Assembly (NCBI GenBank): GCA_963691705.1
Contig: OY829546.1
Coordinates: 32,582,040-32,646,039, forward strand
Source of the DNA: Viola odorata
Taxonomy: Eukaryota; Streptophyta; Magnoliopsida; Malpighiales; Violaceae
Length of the DNA: 64,000 nt
Direction: 5' to 3'
Each line of letters starts with the position of its first letter. The first letter of the stretch is position 1. This document shows positions 42,438 to 54,089 of the stretch, piece by piece. Under the pieces are notes generated by a model. That model was not told where the DNA came from and did not search any database. It saw only the letters and a list, made by a program, of their open reading frames with translations. Position numbers and translations under genes: made by a program.

Positions 42438-45400
42438 TGTCGCGCCCCGAAAATTAAAAAATTCGCGAGTATGCAACGAACTTGAGACCTTACGATGCTC
42501 AGCGTAAACAGACGCCTCACAACATGCAATGAAGTCGCCACCCTAATTTGGTTGCTAGGTTTAGGGAACCTTAATCGTCATGGCATAAGAAATATAATAA
42601 ATAAAAAACTAAAGGCACAAAAAAGGGGTCTGCACCCTAGACAAAAGGTTGGGGGTCGTATTATGGTCTCGGGAAGGTGTTAGGCACCCGAGTCACATCC
42701 GAAAATGGTTACCAGTTGATGAGAGAGGTGTTTAAAAGGTGTTTGATAAAAATACGTTTTTGAAAAGGGGGCCCTCAGAGGAATCGTCACTTTAGTCTTT
42801 TCTATGATCGTGACCGTTCAGGAATAATTAATCGTGGGATGGGGTTACCGTTTTAAAATCTTTCGGACGGGGTTACCGTTTATCAAGACCGATTGATTAT
42901 TCCTGACCGTAACGTGATGGGACTGAATTTTTCGTAAGACTGAATGAGAACCCTCCATTTCATCATCGGGCCTATGCATGATTAAATTAATTACTACGTG
43001 ATGCTATCATGGATAGCTTAACAGAGTACAAATTAAATGAAAGGATTTTGAAATGATAAACTGATGTGGGCTTGAAAGTCCCCATGTACATGCAGTCAAT
43101 ATAAGCGAGAATTTAAAATCATATGAACATGGTATTTTAAGCAAATCTTTAAACACGTTGTTCATGTGAGTTGATTTTAGTTCTAGCAATTCTATATATC
43201 ATGCATACGATTGATATTTACGAAAAGCGTTGAATAAATAAAAAGGAACGAAACGCGTACTTTCGAGCGAAGCTTGAATCTAAAACCTACAAGATGAGAG
43301 TGTTATTGATAGCTCGATAAATAAATAAACAATTTTATGAATGCGAGAATTTAAAATGACGCCCTAGGACATTCGTCGAAAATTTAATTGCTAGTTTGAC
43401 GTATGCGAGAAATGATGGATTTAACGCATATGAAAAATTTAAATGACGACTTGATGCATGCAAGAAATGATGGATTTGATGCGTACGAAAGTTTAAATGC
43501 TGAGTTGGTAAGTGCAGGAAATAAAATGATGACAGTTGATTACATGCGATAAATGATGGATTTGAAGCATACGAAATTTGAATGATGACAGTTGATTGCA
43601 TGCGAGAAATGATTGATTTGACACATACGAAAATTAAATGATGAATTAATGATTTGCAGAAAAATTTACAGCAGCTGACGATTTGCAGAAATTTTAATGA
43701 TTGAGACTGCAGAAAATTAAAGCAATTGATATTGCAGAAAATTAAAGCAGTTGATATTGCGGAAGATTGAAATAGTTGATATTGCAGAAAATTAAAATTG
43801 TTGATGTTGCGGAAGAATTTCCAGCAGCTTGCGAAAAATTAAAGCAGTTGATATTTACGAGAATTAAAGTGCGACCGACCATGTAGGCGGTAAAACAAAT
43901 GATTGAATTTAAATTGCCGAAAGTAAATTGCGGAAATTTAAAGTGCGAATAATTTAAACAATTGATAAGTACAGAAAATTAAAACGTAAGAAAAATACTC
44001 ATACGAAGCATACGAATATTTTTACAGAAAAGCGTGATTATGAGAGAAAAATGACAATGGGCTGGGCCCAAATTGAAAAATGCAAAGGAAATGGGCCAGG
44101 AACTACGAAAATAAAAGAATGGCCATCTCATTTGATGCGTGAATAAGCCTACATGGCACTATTCACCATCTTCTCCATTGGTCGCCGGTGCTACTGCCGG
44201 CGGCCTAGCTCCGGCCAGCTGTGGCAGTTTCGCAAGATCTTCGTACCGAGACGCTCGACTCCTCGACGGCGTCTTGACTGTACAAAGCCTGAATTTTATT
44301 TTAAAACATACCGAGTTTAATTTTGAAAAAATGACAAAACCGTTAATTATCGAAAACTAATTAATTCACATGATTTACCTAACGATTTCTTAAATTGAAA
44401 GCATGTATTTAATCTACATCATGCACATGAATTAATGGCACAAAAATAAGCAATTTATCTAATCAAAACCAAGGAAAATGAATTAAAGAAGAAAATGCTT
44501 AAAAGGAACGAAAGAAAAAGCTTGAAAAAAACTTACTGCCAAACTTTGAACTGTGACGATCGATGCTCGATATGAGCTATCAATCAAGAGAGGGAAGAAG
44601 CAAGGTTTTTGGCAGTGAGGACGAAGCGTTGGTGCTGCGCGTGGAGGAGCGAAGCATCGCGCTGGCGGAGCTACGTCGTGTTGGCGGGGCTACGTACTGG
44701 CCGTGATGATGGTGTTAGGACTGAGGAGAAGCGACCGTTGACGGGACATGACGTCGGGAGCAGGCTGCTCGGTGGCCTGCTCCACTGTTGGCTCACGTCC
44801 ATGGTGCATGCGCACCATGGCTCTTAATTAGTCAACCGTTGATCTGGTTGACTTTTCTTGGTTGACCAGATCAACGGTTGTGATCAAATTGCCTTTTACC
44901 TTATTTAAATGGCCTCGAGTCGATTCCTGCGAGCAAACATTCTGAGTTTTCGAGCCGAAGGTACCAGCGCGTAGAGAAAAAAACGATGGGTTTAACCATC
45001 TACAGCGAATGGTGAGAATTTTTCGTTTAACGTGTTTATTTTCTCGTTCAAAAACGTGAAACGTTCGGACGGAAAAATAATGACGTTACGCCGAAAATTA
45101 CACGAAATGTTGTAGCCCGTTGTGAACGGAAAAAAAGCTAGCAACTAGTTGATGGAAAACATTTCAAATTCAAGCTATTGTCCGAGCGAACTTACTCGGG
45201 TCCAATAAAAGCTCGAACGAAAATAATACTAAAAAAATGCGCTAAAATACTAAAAACCCTAAAATTCATGTGATGACCTAAGAGGAAGAAAAAACTAGCA
45301 AATGACTGCCGGATAGTTAAAAATGTGATTTTTAAGGCAAAAAATAATAATGATAATAATAATGAAAATACGTGACGAAAAATTAAAAATGCTATTTCGA

Positions 45401-45549
45401 ACGCTGACGATGATAATGACGATGCTAAAACGCGATGAAAATTTTAAAAATGCTAACGACAACAAATTAACTAAAAATGACAGTAAATTAGGTAAATAAT
45501 AGAAATGCTAAAATTAATTAAAAATGGCGTCAAAATTCGGGTATCAACA
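42438..45549 (-). repeat. 5' LTR of element E
   Basis: 3112 bp, full length (TGTCGCGCCCC to GGGTATCAACA on the plus strand). Relative to the left LTR it lacks about 60 bp near 44606, which in the left copy carries the TATA box. The promoter of the 5' LTR is therefore probably gone. It contains a stem-loop at 44833-44880 and AT-rich degenerate repeats at about 43340-43990. Confidence 0.9.
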
Positions 45550-45579
45550 ACGTCTTTTCAATTGCCTTTTCTTCAGGCC

Positions 45580-45587
45580 TATAAATT
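45580..45587 (+). promoter_or_regulatory. TATA box of antisense gene 1, element B
   Basis: TATAAATT in 'aggcctataaatttg', 63 bp before the ATG at 45643. Conserved in element C. Confidence 0.65.
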
Positions 45588-45642
45588 TGAACTTCCACCG
45601 CGCAAATTTCACATCTTTTTAGCACTTCTTGGCATTTTCATC

Positions 45643-46026
45643 ATGGACAGTCTCACTAAGAACTTCTTGATTTCCAAATCTCACTCACTGAAAAACCTCA
45701 ATGATGGTGACGTTGGCTTTCTGGAAAATATGTTGATCAAGACCTCTAAGGCCATCCTGGAGCTTCAAGGGATGATGACCCCTCTTCGGTCATGGCTTGG
45801 TGCGCCTTCTCTGGAGGATTTCAGTCCTCGGGAGAATGTGTCAAAATTGGCTGCTACTGTCTCCCGCATCGAGGTGGTGATCACCATGCTGCAGCAGAGG
45901 AAGGATCTGTTGAACTGCTGCTTGAAGGGCACGAGGATTTCTTCCTCTGAGCTGACCTCTGTGGCGGATGCCTTGAGGGAGATCCCCACTCTGCCGGAGG
46001 ATGACGATGCTGGGTCCCAGGCTTGA
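45643..46026 (+). CDS. Antisense gene 1 of element B (unknown function)
   Basis: Intact 127-codon frame, MDSLTKNFLISKSHSLKNLND. I choose this ATG over upstream ones because the C copy starts at the same point and the TATA box lies 63 bp before it. Several blocks are shared with the C copy: DVGFLEN, LELQGMMTPL, SLEDFSP, QRKDLLNCCLKG. The C-terminus is acidic (PEDDDAGS). Mostly helical by appearance, with leucine/isoleucine spacing compatible with a coiled coil. No recognised domain. 'ataaataaataaaa' follows at about 46093, a possible polyadenylation signal. Confidence 0.65.
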   Translation: MDSLTKNFLISKSHSLKNLNDGDVGFLENMLIKTSKAILELQGMMTPLRSWLGAPSLEDFSPRENVSKLAATVSRIEVVITMLQQRKDLLNCCLKGTRISSSELTSVADALREIPTLPEDDDAGSQA

Positions 46027-46420
46027 CCGTCGGTCGTCGCCATCCTGTCTTTTTCTTTTCTTTGTATGGATGTATGCTCGGGCCGTTAGGCCATAAATAA
46101 ATAAAATATCTTTTTGCCATTTGATTTGCAACTTCTTTTCCTTTCCCAAACGAGTCCGCCGTTGGTGAGACTTTCGCAGCACTTGTGTTTCCTTATTCGC
46201 CAGGTCGCAAAATGTTCTCGCTAATCGTTCCGCATTGATTCCGCGCCGTTTCTTCAGTGCAAACTAATTGGGCAGTTTTTTCGGTATTTCTTTATTAGTA
46301 CGAATTTTAACAAGCGCGATCATAGGATTAGATTCTGTGTTTATGATCATCCTTCTCGAAGCGCATTAATTATTCTCAAAGGTCGTGCGGGAAGGCTGGG
46401 GAGGCTTCTTCGCCTTTGCT

Positions 46421-46427
46421 TATTTAA
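46421..46427 (+). promoter_or_regulatory. TATA-like box of antisense gene 2, element B
   Basis: TATTTAA, 77 bp before the ATG at 46498. The C copy has TATTTAAG at 75 bp. Confidence 0.5.
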
Positions 46428-46497
46428 TGAGATTTCCCTTTCTTTTTCCCGTTCATCTTCTTCTTTTCATTTCTCTATTGAGATTATTTAAGATCTC

Positions 46498-46908
46498 ATG
46501 GCTGATTCATATTCCTTGGACGTCGCCGAACGTGATTCTCCCCTGACTCCTCCCACTTCCCCTAATTCAGACGATCCTCCTTCACCGTCGTGCCTGAAGA
46601 GGCGGTTACCTTGCCGTAAGGGTGGTAAGAGATCGAAGAGGAGAACCTCAAGGGCAGTCGACCTGTCTTCTAACTTCTATGTCCCTACTGTGCGGAGGGG
46701 TGATGAACTGTTTCCTCATATTGACAGTTTCATGGAAAGGAGTTCTGCCAGCGATATTGGTGCTGAGATAACGGCTCCTGCTGCTAGAGGAGATTCAAGT
46801 TCGTCAAAGCTGGGTCAAGAGAAGAGGGTTGAGGAACCTTTCCCTTTTGTTGACGAGGGGTTGCCGTCTTTGGATGGAGATAATGCCTATTGGCCTGATG
46901 ACGACTGA
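46498..46908 (+). CDS. Antisense gene 2 of element B (unknown function)
   Basis: Intact 136-codon frame, MADSYSLDVAERDSPLTPPTSP. The N-terminus is rich in Pro, Ser and Asp. A strongly basic patch follows (KRRLPCRKGGKRSKRRTSR, about residues 38-56) and could act as a nuclear localisation signal. The tail is acidic (LDGDNAYWPDDD). The C copy shares the PPTSP head and the acidic tail but has two stops. The TATA-like box lies upstream and 'gaataaaataa' shortly after the stop, consistent with its own transcription unit. Disordered in appearance; no known domain. Confidence 0.6.
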   Translation: MADSYSLDVAERDSPLTPPTSPNSDDPPSPSCLKRRLPCRKGGKRSKRRTSRAVDLSSNFYVPTVRRGDELFPHIDSFMERSSASDIGAEITAPAARGDSSSSKLGQEKRVEEPFPFVDEGLPSLDGDNAYWPDDD

Positions 46909-47204
46909 CTTTGTATGTCATGTCTGTTGTAGATGCCGAATGGCTCTTTATGAATAAAATAACGCCCTTCGCTTTTCTTCTCTTATTGTTATTTTCTTGC
47001 GTTAACTCCATAAGCATTGGATAGTTAACGCTGAGCAGTTAGTTACCGTTCACTACAACCGCTTTTTTAACTTCCAACTGTCAACTGCCTTCCTCCGAGG
47101 ATATAAATGCTTAGCCATAAATATTCTTTTGAGGTCTTTCCACGTGTCACTTTCCATTTTGCGCGTGTCTCGTTCCCATAGGTTGCTTAACCATTGGGTT
47201 TGAC

Positions 47205-47214
47205 CTTTAAAAGG
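47205..47214 (+). promoter_or_regulatory. TATA-like box of antisense gene 3, element B
   Basis: CTTTAAAAGG, 198 bp before the ATG at 47403. The C copy is at 189 bp. Confidence 0.45.
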
Positions 47215-47402
47215 AAATAACTACTCACTTTTTACACTTTTACTCGCGCTTCGAAATTTTCTCCGCCATTTTCTTTCTCTGCTTCTTCTTTTGTTCAAGG
47301 GAAATTTCTTCAACCATTCGTCAGTGCCGGCAGTGTATTCATCATTTCTTTCTTCAAGGTATTTTTCTCCTTTCATTTTGATTTTTATTTTACTGGTTTG
47401 CT

Positions 47403-49568
47403 ATGTGCCATACTAGAGCTACCAGGGGTCTTCAGAGACCCTTAGATCCAGAAATTGAAAGAACACAGTATTTTTTTGTGCTCGATGGTTTGGAGGCTGA
47501 ACTAGAGGGTCACGGTATCTCTTTCCCCCCTGGCTGTTTCCCACTCGTTCCTGAGGACGGTTTTTGGCTTCACGATCCGTTGTGGGGAAAGTACAGACTG
47601 GTTTACTTTAAGATATTCCTTTATGGCTTTCGTTTCCCGATTCATGCCTCTGTAGAGAAATTGCTGCGCCGATATTATCTTAATCCCGCTCAAATAACCC
47701 CTTCTTCCTGGTGTGGCATTTATGCCTTTCTTCGGGCTTGCGAGATGAAGAGTATTTTTACTCCTTCCGTCAATTTAATCTGCAAATTCTTTAGCTTGAA
47801 TTGTCGTAACTGCTTGGTCGATATTGCTCCGAGGTGGAATGACACATTTGTGCAATTGTTCTGGCAGAAGTTTCAGGGCTTTGAAGAGACTGTGGCTGAT
47901 TGGAAGAGCGGTTTCTTCGTTCTTGAAGTGCCTTCCCGTTTGTGGCGCGGGGGCTTCAATCGAGAGATTACTAGTGCTGCCTGGGTAAACCCAGTAGTGT
48001 TGACTAGGGATGAGTTAGCTCATGCTAACGCCTTGTTAGAGATAGAAACATCTTTCCATATTCGAGAATTCACTTTGTACAAGCGCCTGGAGGAGTGCGT
48101 TATAGGTGAGTTTTTCTCTTTTCACGTTATCGCTTTGACTTTCTTACTGTTCTAACACCTTTCATTGGCAGAAAATGCTGAGGGTCAATCTTCTGGGGGA
48201 AATGACGCTCCTTTGAATGTGGTGCCGCTCCAAACGCTGCCAGCTTCTCCACCACCCGAGGGTCCCAGCCGTCAAAGTACTCCGTAGAAGAAGAGGAGAA
48301 CTAAGACAGTCACGAGGAGAGGGCGCGGTATCTCTGCTCGAGCCTCTCGTTTCCTCAAAAATTGGCTACCGGTTCGGGGCAGAGGAGTAACTTCGAGTCG
48401 TCCCGTTACCAGGATAACTGACAGCGATAGCGAGGGTATGGAAATTAAGACAGAGCTTCGTCATGCTTCCTCGACTCAATGGAAGAAACTCAGAGTGGAG
48501 AAAGACGATCTAGCCGTTGGGATTTCTTCAAAAAAGGTTGACGAAGTCCCTATCATGGGGGTTGAGGTGTCTACTGTGACGAGCACTTCTCAAGCAACAA
48601 CAGTTACTGAGGCGTCAACTGTCATTCCTCCTAAAGTTACTAAAGCTCCACTAGCGGCAGATTCAATTCCGCCGCCTAACGTTCCTAACTCTTCTATTTC
48701 TTCTTGTATTCCTGATGTGGTAATGCCGGCTCCTAGCTCAAGTACACTTCCTGACCCACCGACTGGGGGTCCACAACCGTTATTTTTTACTTCTATTTCA
48801 GGTGTCGACGATTCTGTCAAGGGTTCCACTCCCTCTCTTATCGCCAATCTTTCCCCTCAGGTTCCTTAAGGGGTTCCTTCTTACCGGTTGGATTTGTCAA
48901 CCTTTGGCACTAGCGGGCTTCGTGCCTTAGGGGTGTCGGATCCGTTATCGCGAGATCAGCCATCTGCCTTCCTGGTGGGTGAAATATTTGGCTCGCCTAA
49001 GGATAAAGAAGAGTTGCTGCGGCTTCCCCCCGACATTCAGCATGCACACGTTCTGAATGACGCGCTGGTCGGTTTCCACAAAGTGCATTACTTTCTTAAC
49101 GCTCATGGTGACAAGCTTCGAGGTTCACCCGACTTGAAAGAGCAATTAGATACCGCTTTGGCCAAAGTGAAGGAGTTAATGCGACTTCAGAATCATACCT
49201 TGGCGGAGCTGAATGATTGTCGCGCTGAACTTGCAAGGGGAAGATCTAAGGGGAAAGCCAAAGTTGAGTTTTCAGAGGCAGAGTTTGTGGCAGCTGACAA
49301 GAGAAATTCTCTCCTTCGTGAAGAGATATTGGCGTGCAATGCGGACTTAGCAAAGGTTCCCTCGAAGATATCTTGGTGGAAGAAAAAGACAATGTGGGGC
49401 TTTACCGCCGGATTCGCGAACTACTATCGCAGTAGGACTTTCGACCCTGCTAAGATAACCGATTATGCCTCTGAAAAAATGAATGAGATAGACTGGAGCA
49501 AAGAAGGTTTTCTTTCTTTAGGAGAGGAAGAGGCAGAGGATGGCGGTAATACCGAGGCACTCCCGTAA
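47403..49568 (+). pseudogene. Antisense gene 3 of element B: Transposase_28-like protein, two exons, two in-frame stops
   Basis: Exon 1 is 47403-48105 and a 66-bp intron (48106-48171, GGTGAG donor, TTGGCAG acceptor, phase 1) follows. Joining across it restores exactly the frame of exon 2 (48172-49568). Domain hallmarks: FKIFLYGFRFPIHASVEKLL, NPAQITPSSWCGIYAFLRAC, ICKFFSLNCRNCL and FFVLEVPSRLW. Exon 2 has a Ser/Thr/Pro-rich linker, GLRALGVSDPLSRDQP, and a coiled coil with LREEILACNADLA. It ends WWKKKTMWGFTAGF and an acidic tail. Stops at about 48285 and 48868 interrupt exon 2; otherwise it is open. Paralogue of gene 4. Confidence 0.75.
48106..48171 (+). other. Predicted intron in antisense gene 3, element B
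   Basis: 66 bp, GT...AG, phase 1. The equivalent intron in element C is 15668-15739 (72 bp), in the same codon context (ECxxGE at the donor). Confidence 0.7.
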
Positions 49569-50251
49569 TCGGATGATGTTGATGCCGCAGAGGACGTTAA
49601 AGACTTTACTTTTCTTTATCAATTATTATTTCTTTTTTACTTCAAACATTGATCCAATTCTATTTGTAATAATTAATAACGCCTGCCTTGTCTAGAATTC
49701 TCCTTTTAATAACGACTGATTTTCCGTCGCGTTATCCCTTTCCTTTGCGTTATCTCAACAGCTGTCAGTGGAGTTAATGCTACGCTGCGTTATCTTGGTC
49801 TCCACATTACCGCGCCTGTCTGAGTTTGAAAATCGATCCTCTTTTTCAGAGCATTTAATGCTCAGGATTCCCTCATTAATACGAGAGAGAAGTCATGATG
49901 GCCAGAATATACGTGTTTATTCGTGGAGGCACTAGGGGTTGGCGCGCCCTAGGAATTGGCGAGATCGAAGCGTCTTCTCGCTTCTCTAGAATCATACTCA
50001 TTGCTTGTGTCTTTTCTTCGTAACGCGTCACACACGCGACGACTGTTACGACAGTTGTTTTGTTTAACTGCTAAGGTTATAAAACCCAACACATGTTTCT
50101 TTCTCCCTCTTTTGTCATTCTATTTTCGCTTCATCCTCTCGAGCCGACTTGCATTTCTTCCTTCCCTTGTTTGGGCGTTCTGAGTTTCTCTCCCAGAAAG
50201 GTATTTCTACCCTCCTCTGTCATCTTCTTCATCTTTTCTTTATTTTTTTCC
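49569..50251 (+). other. Spacer and promoter region before antisense gene 4, element B
   Basis: No conserved coding region recognised. After the stop of gene 3 there is 'tgtaataattaataacg', a possible polyadenylation region. Before gene 4 there is TATAAAA at 50078-50084. A conserved 'aaaggta' followed by a pyrimidine-rich tract precedes the ATG in both B and C, resembling a leader splice donor. Confidence 0.5.
50078..50084 (+). promoter_or_regulatory. TATA box of antisense gene 4, element B
   Basis: TATAAAA, 174 bp before the ATG at 50252. The C copy is at 173 bp. Confidence 0.7.
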
Positions 50252-52518
50252 ATGGCTAGAACTCGTTCCAAGTCTGTTGATAAAAAAAAAATTGAAAACA
50301 CTATCACCACCATCACCTCTCCAGCCATACTTCAAGACCTTTTAATCAAATACAATGCCCATATTCCTGAGGATTGTAAGGTTTCTGTTGCCTCTAATTC
50401 ACTCCGCCTCAATAGTGTGATGCCTGGCAACAGTAGGCTTTTGTATGCCAAGATGTTTGGCTATGGTTTCAACTTTCCTCTTCATTCTTTCGTTGAAAGT
50501 CTGCTTGTTGCTTTGGATGTAAATCCCGTTCAGTTAACTCCCAACGCGTATTGTTGCGTTTACGCATTTCTGGAACTCTATAAATACAAAGGGATTGACT
50601 CTCCTTCCCTTTTATTACTTAAATCATTTTTCCAATTGTATAGCCGTAGGGGTATGATAGCAATATCACCTCGTTGTGATGATGACTCTCTTAAACCCTT
50701 CACCTGGAAACTCTTGCACCTTGAGTCTTCCATTGAGAATTGTAAAAATGAATTCTTTGTCATCGAACTACCTAGCCCCCGGTGGTGGACCGGTTTTAAC
50801 CATAATATCAGATATGGTGTCTGGGATCGACGACCGACTCTTCTTCCACCTGAGCAAGGCTGGTTCAACACACTGCTCGAGTTGGACGTTAGCATTCACA
50901 CTCGCAATTTGGCGCATAGGGCTGATATTCGAGCCTGTGTTGAGAGTGAGTGTTGTGTCATTTTCTTTGTTATTTCAGGCGATACTAACGCTAACGTTGT
51001 GTCGTGATTGTGCAGTTCCCCCTCCCGGTTGGAAGCCGGAAAGCGTTAGGAGATGAGAGAAGAGGGCTCTAAAAAAGAGGGAGAAAGAGGAAGCTGTTGC
51101 CGTCGATGCCGTTGCCGCTGCAGCTGTTAATCCAGTTGCCTCATCTACTGTAACTGAAAATCTAGCGCAAACGTCTCCTTCTGCGGTTGGTGAGGGAACT
51201 GCCACCATTCCTATTTCTATTCTAGTCGTATCCGTTACCGTTGCTCCTGTTCAGGCGTCTTCTTCCCAAGTACCCCTAAAAAGGAAAAAGAAAAAGAGAA
51301 CAAGGTGCGTTACCGCCCTTACTCCTCCTTCGAACGCGGCAACTTCTTTTGAGGTGCCGGCTAGCGATATCGCCACTGTACGCATTTCTTTCGTGACTGT
51401 GTTATCCAGTGTATTGCCTCTTGACGCTCATTAACGTTTTCTTTTGGTTTCTTATCCTTCTTACTGCTCTTTGCACAGGACACCACTACCGCCTCTGCTC
51501 ACTTGTCGCAGTCAGGTGATATGGAGTTGTACCACATACTTTGCCGCCCTGACAAGAGGCAACGGGTCCTACTATCCATGAAGGGGAGACTGCTGTCACT
51601 TTTGCCTTCACGATACCTTCTGGCGGTCAGTCTTCTGACCTTTTGGGAACTATGGGCGTTTCTGGGCCCTTTGACACTTCGCCCAACTCCTTCGAATCGC
51701 CGCTTCCTCCTACTCTCTCCTAGGTCATGGGTTTCCACGAGGACTTAACGGGGGCTGGCTTGTCAACTTTTCAACCTCACGGTTCCTTTGGGCTTCCTGG
51801 AGGTACTTCTTCTAATTAGCCTCCATCCCCAACTACTCTATTCTTCGTTCCTTCCAATGCCTCGATGTATCGACCTTCCGAGGATAGGGTTGCTACACCT
51901 CATCTCATGGCCGATTTGAGCTCGGTGGAGTCTGGGCTCGTTACTCATCAACTTGACTTGAGTAACTTGCACAGTTCTGGATTCGCGGCTGTTGAGGGCG
52001 ATAGCTCCATCGGGATTTCCTCTTTCTTATCTACTTATGCCTTAACGTCCCCTGAGGAGCAGGAGGCGTTTCTTACTTGGACTGCTGACGAGCAGATGGG
52101 TTTGTTACGCTCTACCTTGTTCTCTTCGTTCTCCCAGTTTCACTATTGGTCGCTGCACATGTCGCACAAGGTTAGCTCCCTTACTTCTACTGTGGATGGG
52201 CTTTACGCCACCCATTGCCAACTTTCTGAGAAGCTTGCTAAGGAGCGGGAAGAAAAGAAGACGCAGTCGAGGGGATTGGTGTTAGCCTTGGCAATGGCCC
52301 GGAAGGACTCAAAGGACGCTAAAGAGCGAGAAGTTGCTAAGGTGTCTGATCTGGAAGCTGCTCTGGCGGTAGAGAAGGCCAAGAATGTCACGCTAGAGGA
52401 AGAGAAGGCGGCGTTGAAAGAGGAAAAGGCCGCTCTAGAGAGGAATACCTGGTGCCGCCTATTTTTGTTTTTACTTTTGGGGGCCTTTGTCTTTTGTAAC
52501 CCTTTGAGGGCTTTTTGA
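50252..52518 (+). pseudogene. Antisense gene 4 of element B: second Transposase_28-like protein
   Basis: Exon 1, 50252-50945, is fully open: MARTRSKSVDKKKIENT, KMFGYGFNFPLHSFVESLL, NPVQLTPNAYCCVYAFLELY, FFQLYSRRGMIAISPRCDD, FFVIELPSPRWW. A 70-bp phase-1 intron (50946-51015, GTGAG...TGCAG) joins to exon 2 (IPPPGWKPESVRR), which has one TGA near 51055 and then a Lys/Arg- and Ala/Val-rich linker. A second acceptor (TTTGCACAG, about 51479) opens exon 3, but I see no clear donor. Exon 3 is frameshifted near 51748, then reads through a HYWSLHMSHKVSSL region and a long coiled coil, ending in a hydrophobic tail at 52518. Orthologous to 17732-20033 of C. Confidence 0.75.
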
Positions 52519-53481
52519 ACAATCATCATATATACATTCTGGTTGCGGTTTCCCTTTGTGATTAATCTCTTTTACACCATCTCTTTTCTTTCGATCTCCC
52601 ATAATAAGATAGCGACATCAATAATACCATAATGACGTTGACAATAAGTTTTCATACTCCTTGCAAAGCTGCCATCATAACGCGGCAAGATAACTAGATT
52701 CCAACAGACAACAAAATAACCGCGGCATCGCCATATCCGTAGAACCATAAATACCGATAACGATCATTGTGTGGGGCGTCGTGACATGACTTAATCATGC
52801 GCATTTCAATGTCGAGGTAGAACAATGTCGTATAGTAGATAGCTTCAGAATTAAAACTCACAGAAATAAATAAGATGCTGCGGCGTTATAGTCATATGTG
52901 TCTTTAAATCGACGGTATTCTCCTAGAGGTGTTACAGCCTCGAGCACCGCTATCGTTTCAGCTAAAGAGATAACTCAGTCGATAAGATATAATCCAGGAT
53001 GAGAGGTTTCATAACAATATCGCGCTGATGTAGATACTCTTGGTCGGTGGCGAAAAATCTCATATAGATATACGCGGACATATCTCTTTCCGCAGGAATA
53101 GCCGTCAAGGAGATATAGTACATACACTCCCCTGACGTTAATTCTCGAATTAAGATGATAAGATCGTGGGCCGTTAATGGCACACTCATCATAAGGCCGC
53201 CTAATACTATCGTCCGTGCGGGCGTCAGTCTCCTCATTGTTTCCACAATGTCCCTGCACATTCTCAATCATTGCTTTTAAAGCATTAGTAAAATAACGTG
53301 CCATAACAAACGTTAATTACCAGCAAGAGTCATCGCGCCTCTATCTCCAGGTGTCGTCAGCATCACTTGTATTGCGTTCTCAACCAGCCATCTTCGCTAG
53401 GGATTTCCCATCCGGTTACTCACTGGGAGACACTACGATTTCTCTTCGCGTTTCCAAATTTCTACGATTGGCCTGGAATGT
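52519..53481. other. Spacer after antisense gene 4, element B
   Basis: Twice as long as the corresponding spacer of element C. AT-rich, without a recognisable domain; short frames on the minus strand (52962-53304) have no counterpart in C and look like chance. Confidence 0.5.
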
Positions 53482-53985
53482 GCGTCATCTTAGTGAGCCT
53501 GTTTGATCAAGACCGACCATCACAAGGGTAGGATTTTTACTTCAAGGCGTTGACCTCGCATCCCCGGAATCGTGCCTCGTCTTAGTGAGCCGTCTGTATT
53601 AGCCCGGTTATCACAAGTTTAGGACTTTTCACTTCCATGATGGAGTTACTATCTCTCTAGGACGTGCCTTATCTTAGTGAGCCATCTAGTCAAGACCGGC
53701 CATCACAAGGATAAGGTTTTCACTCTCAGAGATGCCGGGACGTGCCTCATCTTAGTGGGCAGCCTGTGTTAGCGCGGTTGCCACAAGGATAGGACTTTTC
53801 ACTCCCGGGGGTGTCGGGGCGTGCCTCATCTTAGTGGATTGCATGCGTTAGCACGGTTACCATAAGGATAAGACTTTTCACTCCCGACACTAAGTTTCTA
53901 GGTATGCCAGGGTGTGCCTCATCTTAGTGAGCCGTCTGATCAAGACCGACCATCACAAGGATAGGACTTTTCACTCCTGGCACCC
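53482..53985. repeat. Six-unit minisatellite between pol and the antisense genes, element B
   Basis: Units begin GTGC(C/G)T..TCTTAGTG and end CACAAGGATAGGACTTTTCACT. Starts are near 53486, 53570, 53663, 53740, 53820 and 53912. Same unit type, copy number and position as 20502-20996 in element C. Confidence 0.9.
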
Positions 53986-54089
53986 CCTTCATTATCTGCA
54001 CATAGCCAAACACAGGACACACAAGAATGCTATCCATTCAAGCATTAGCACAGGTCAGGGTTAGCATTAACAAAGTGTGCAGAGATATA

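Larger units (their letters stand above)
28976..45549 (-). mobile_element. Element E: Ogre-like retrotransposon, internally deleted
   Basis: Plus-strand ends are TGTCGCGCCCC and GGGTATCAACA, flanked by a perfect target duplication ACGTC (28971-28975, 45550-45554). The minus-strand order is 5' LTR (42438-45549), primer site, leader, extra ORF (40183-41905), gag (37695-39410), a pre-RT remnant, an integrase tail (36519-37079), a long 3' region with a tandem array, and a truncated 3' LTR (28976-31386). Gag motifs, the sense extra ORF before gag and the variable 3' tandem repeats are typical of Ogre in the Tat lineage. RT, both RNase H domains and the integrase core are deleted, so it is non-autonomous. 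Confidence 0.9.

Noticed and set aside
52962..53304. Overlapping minus-strand ORFs of about 100 codons
   Set aside because: Two overlapping frames without domain or counterpart in element C; most likely chance.
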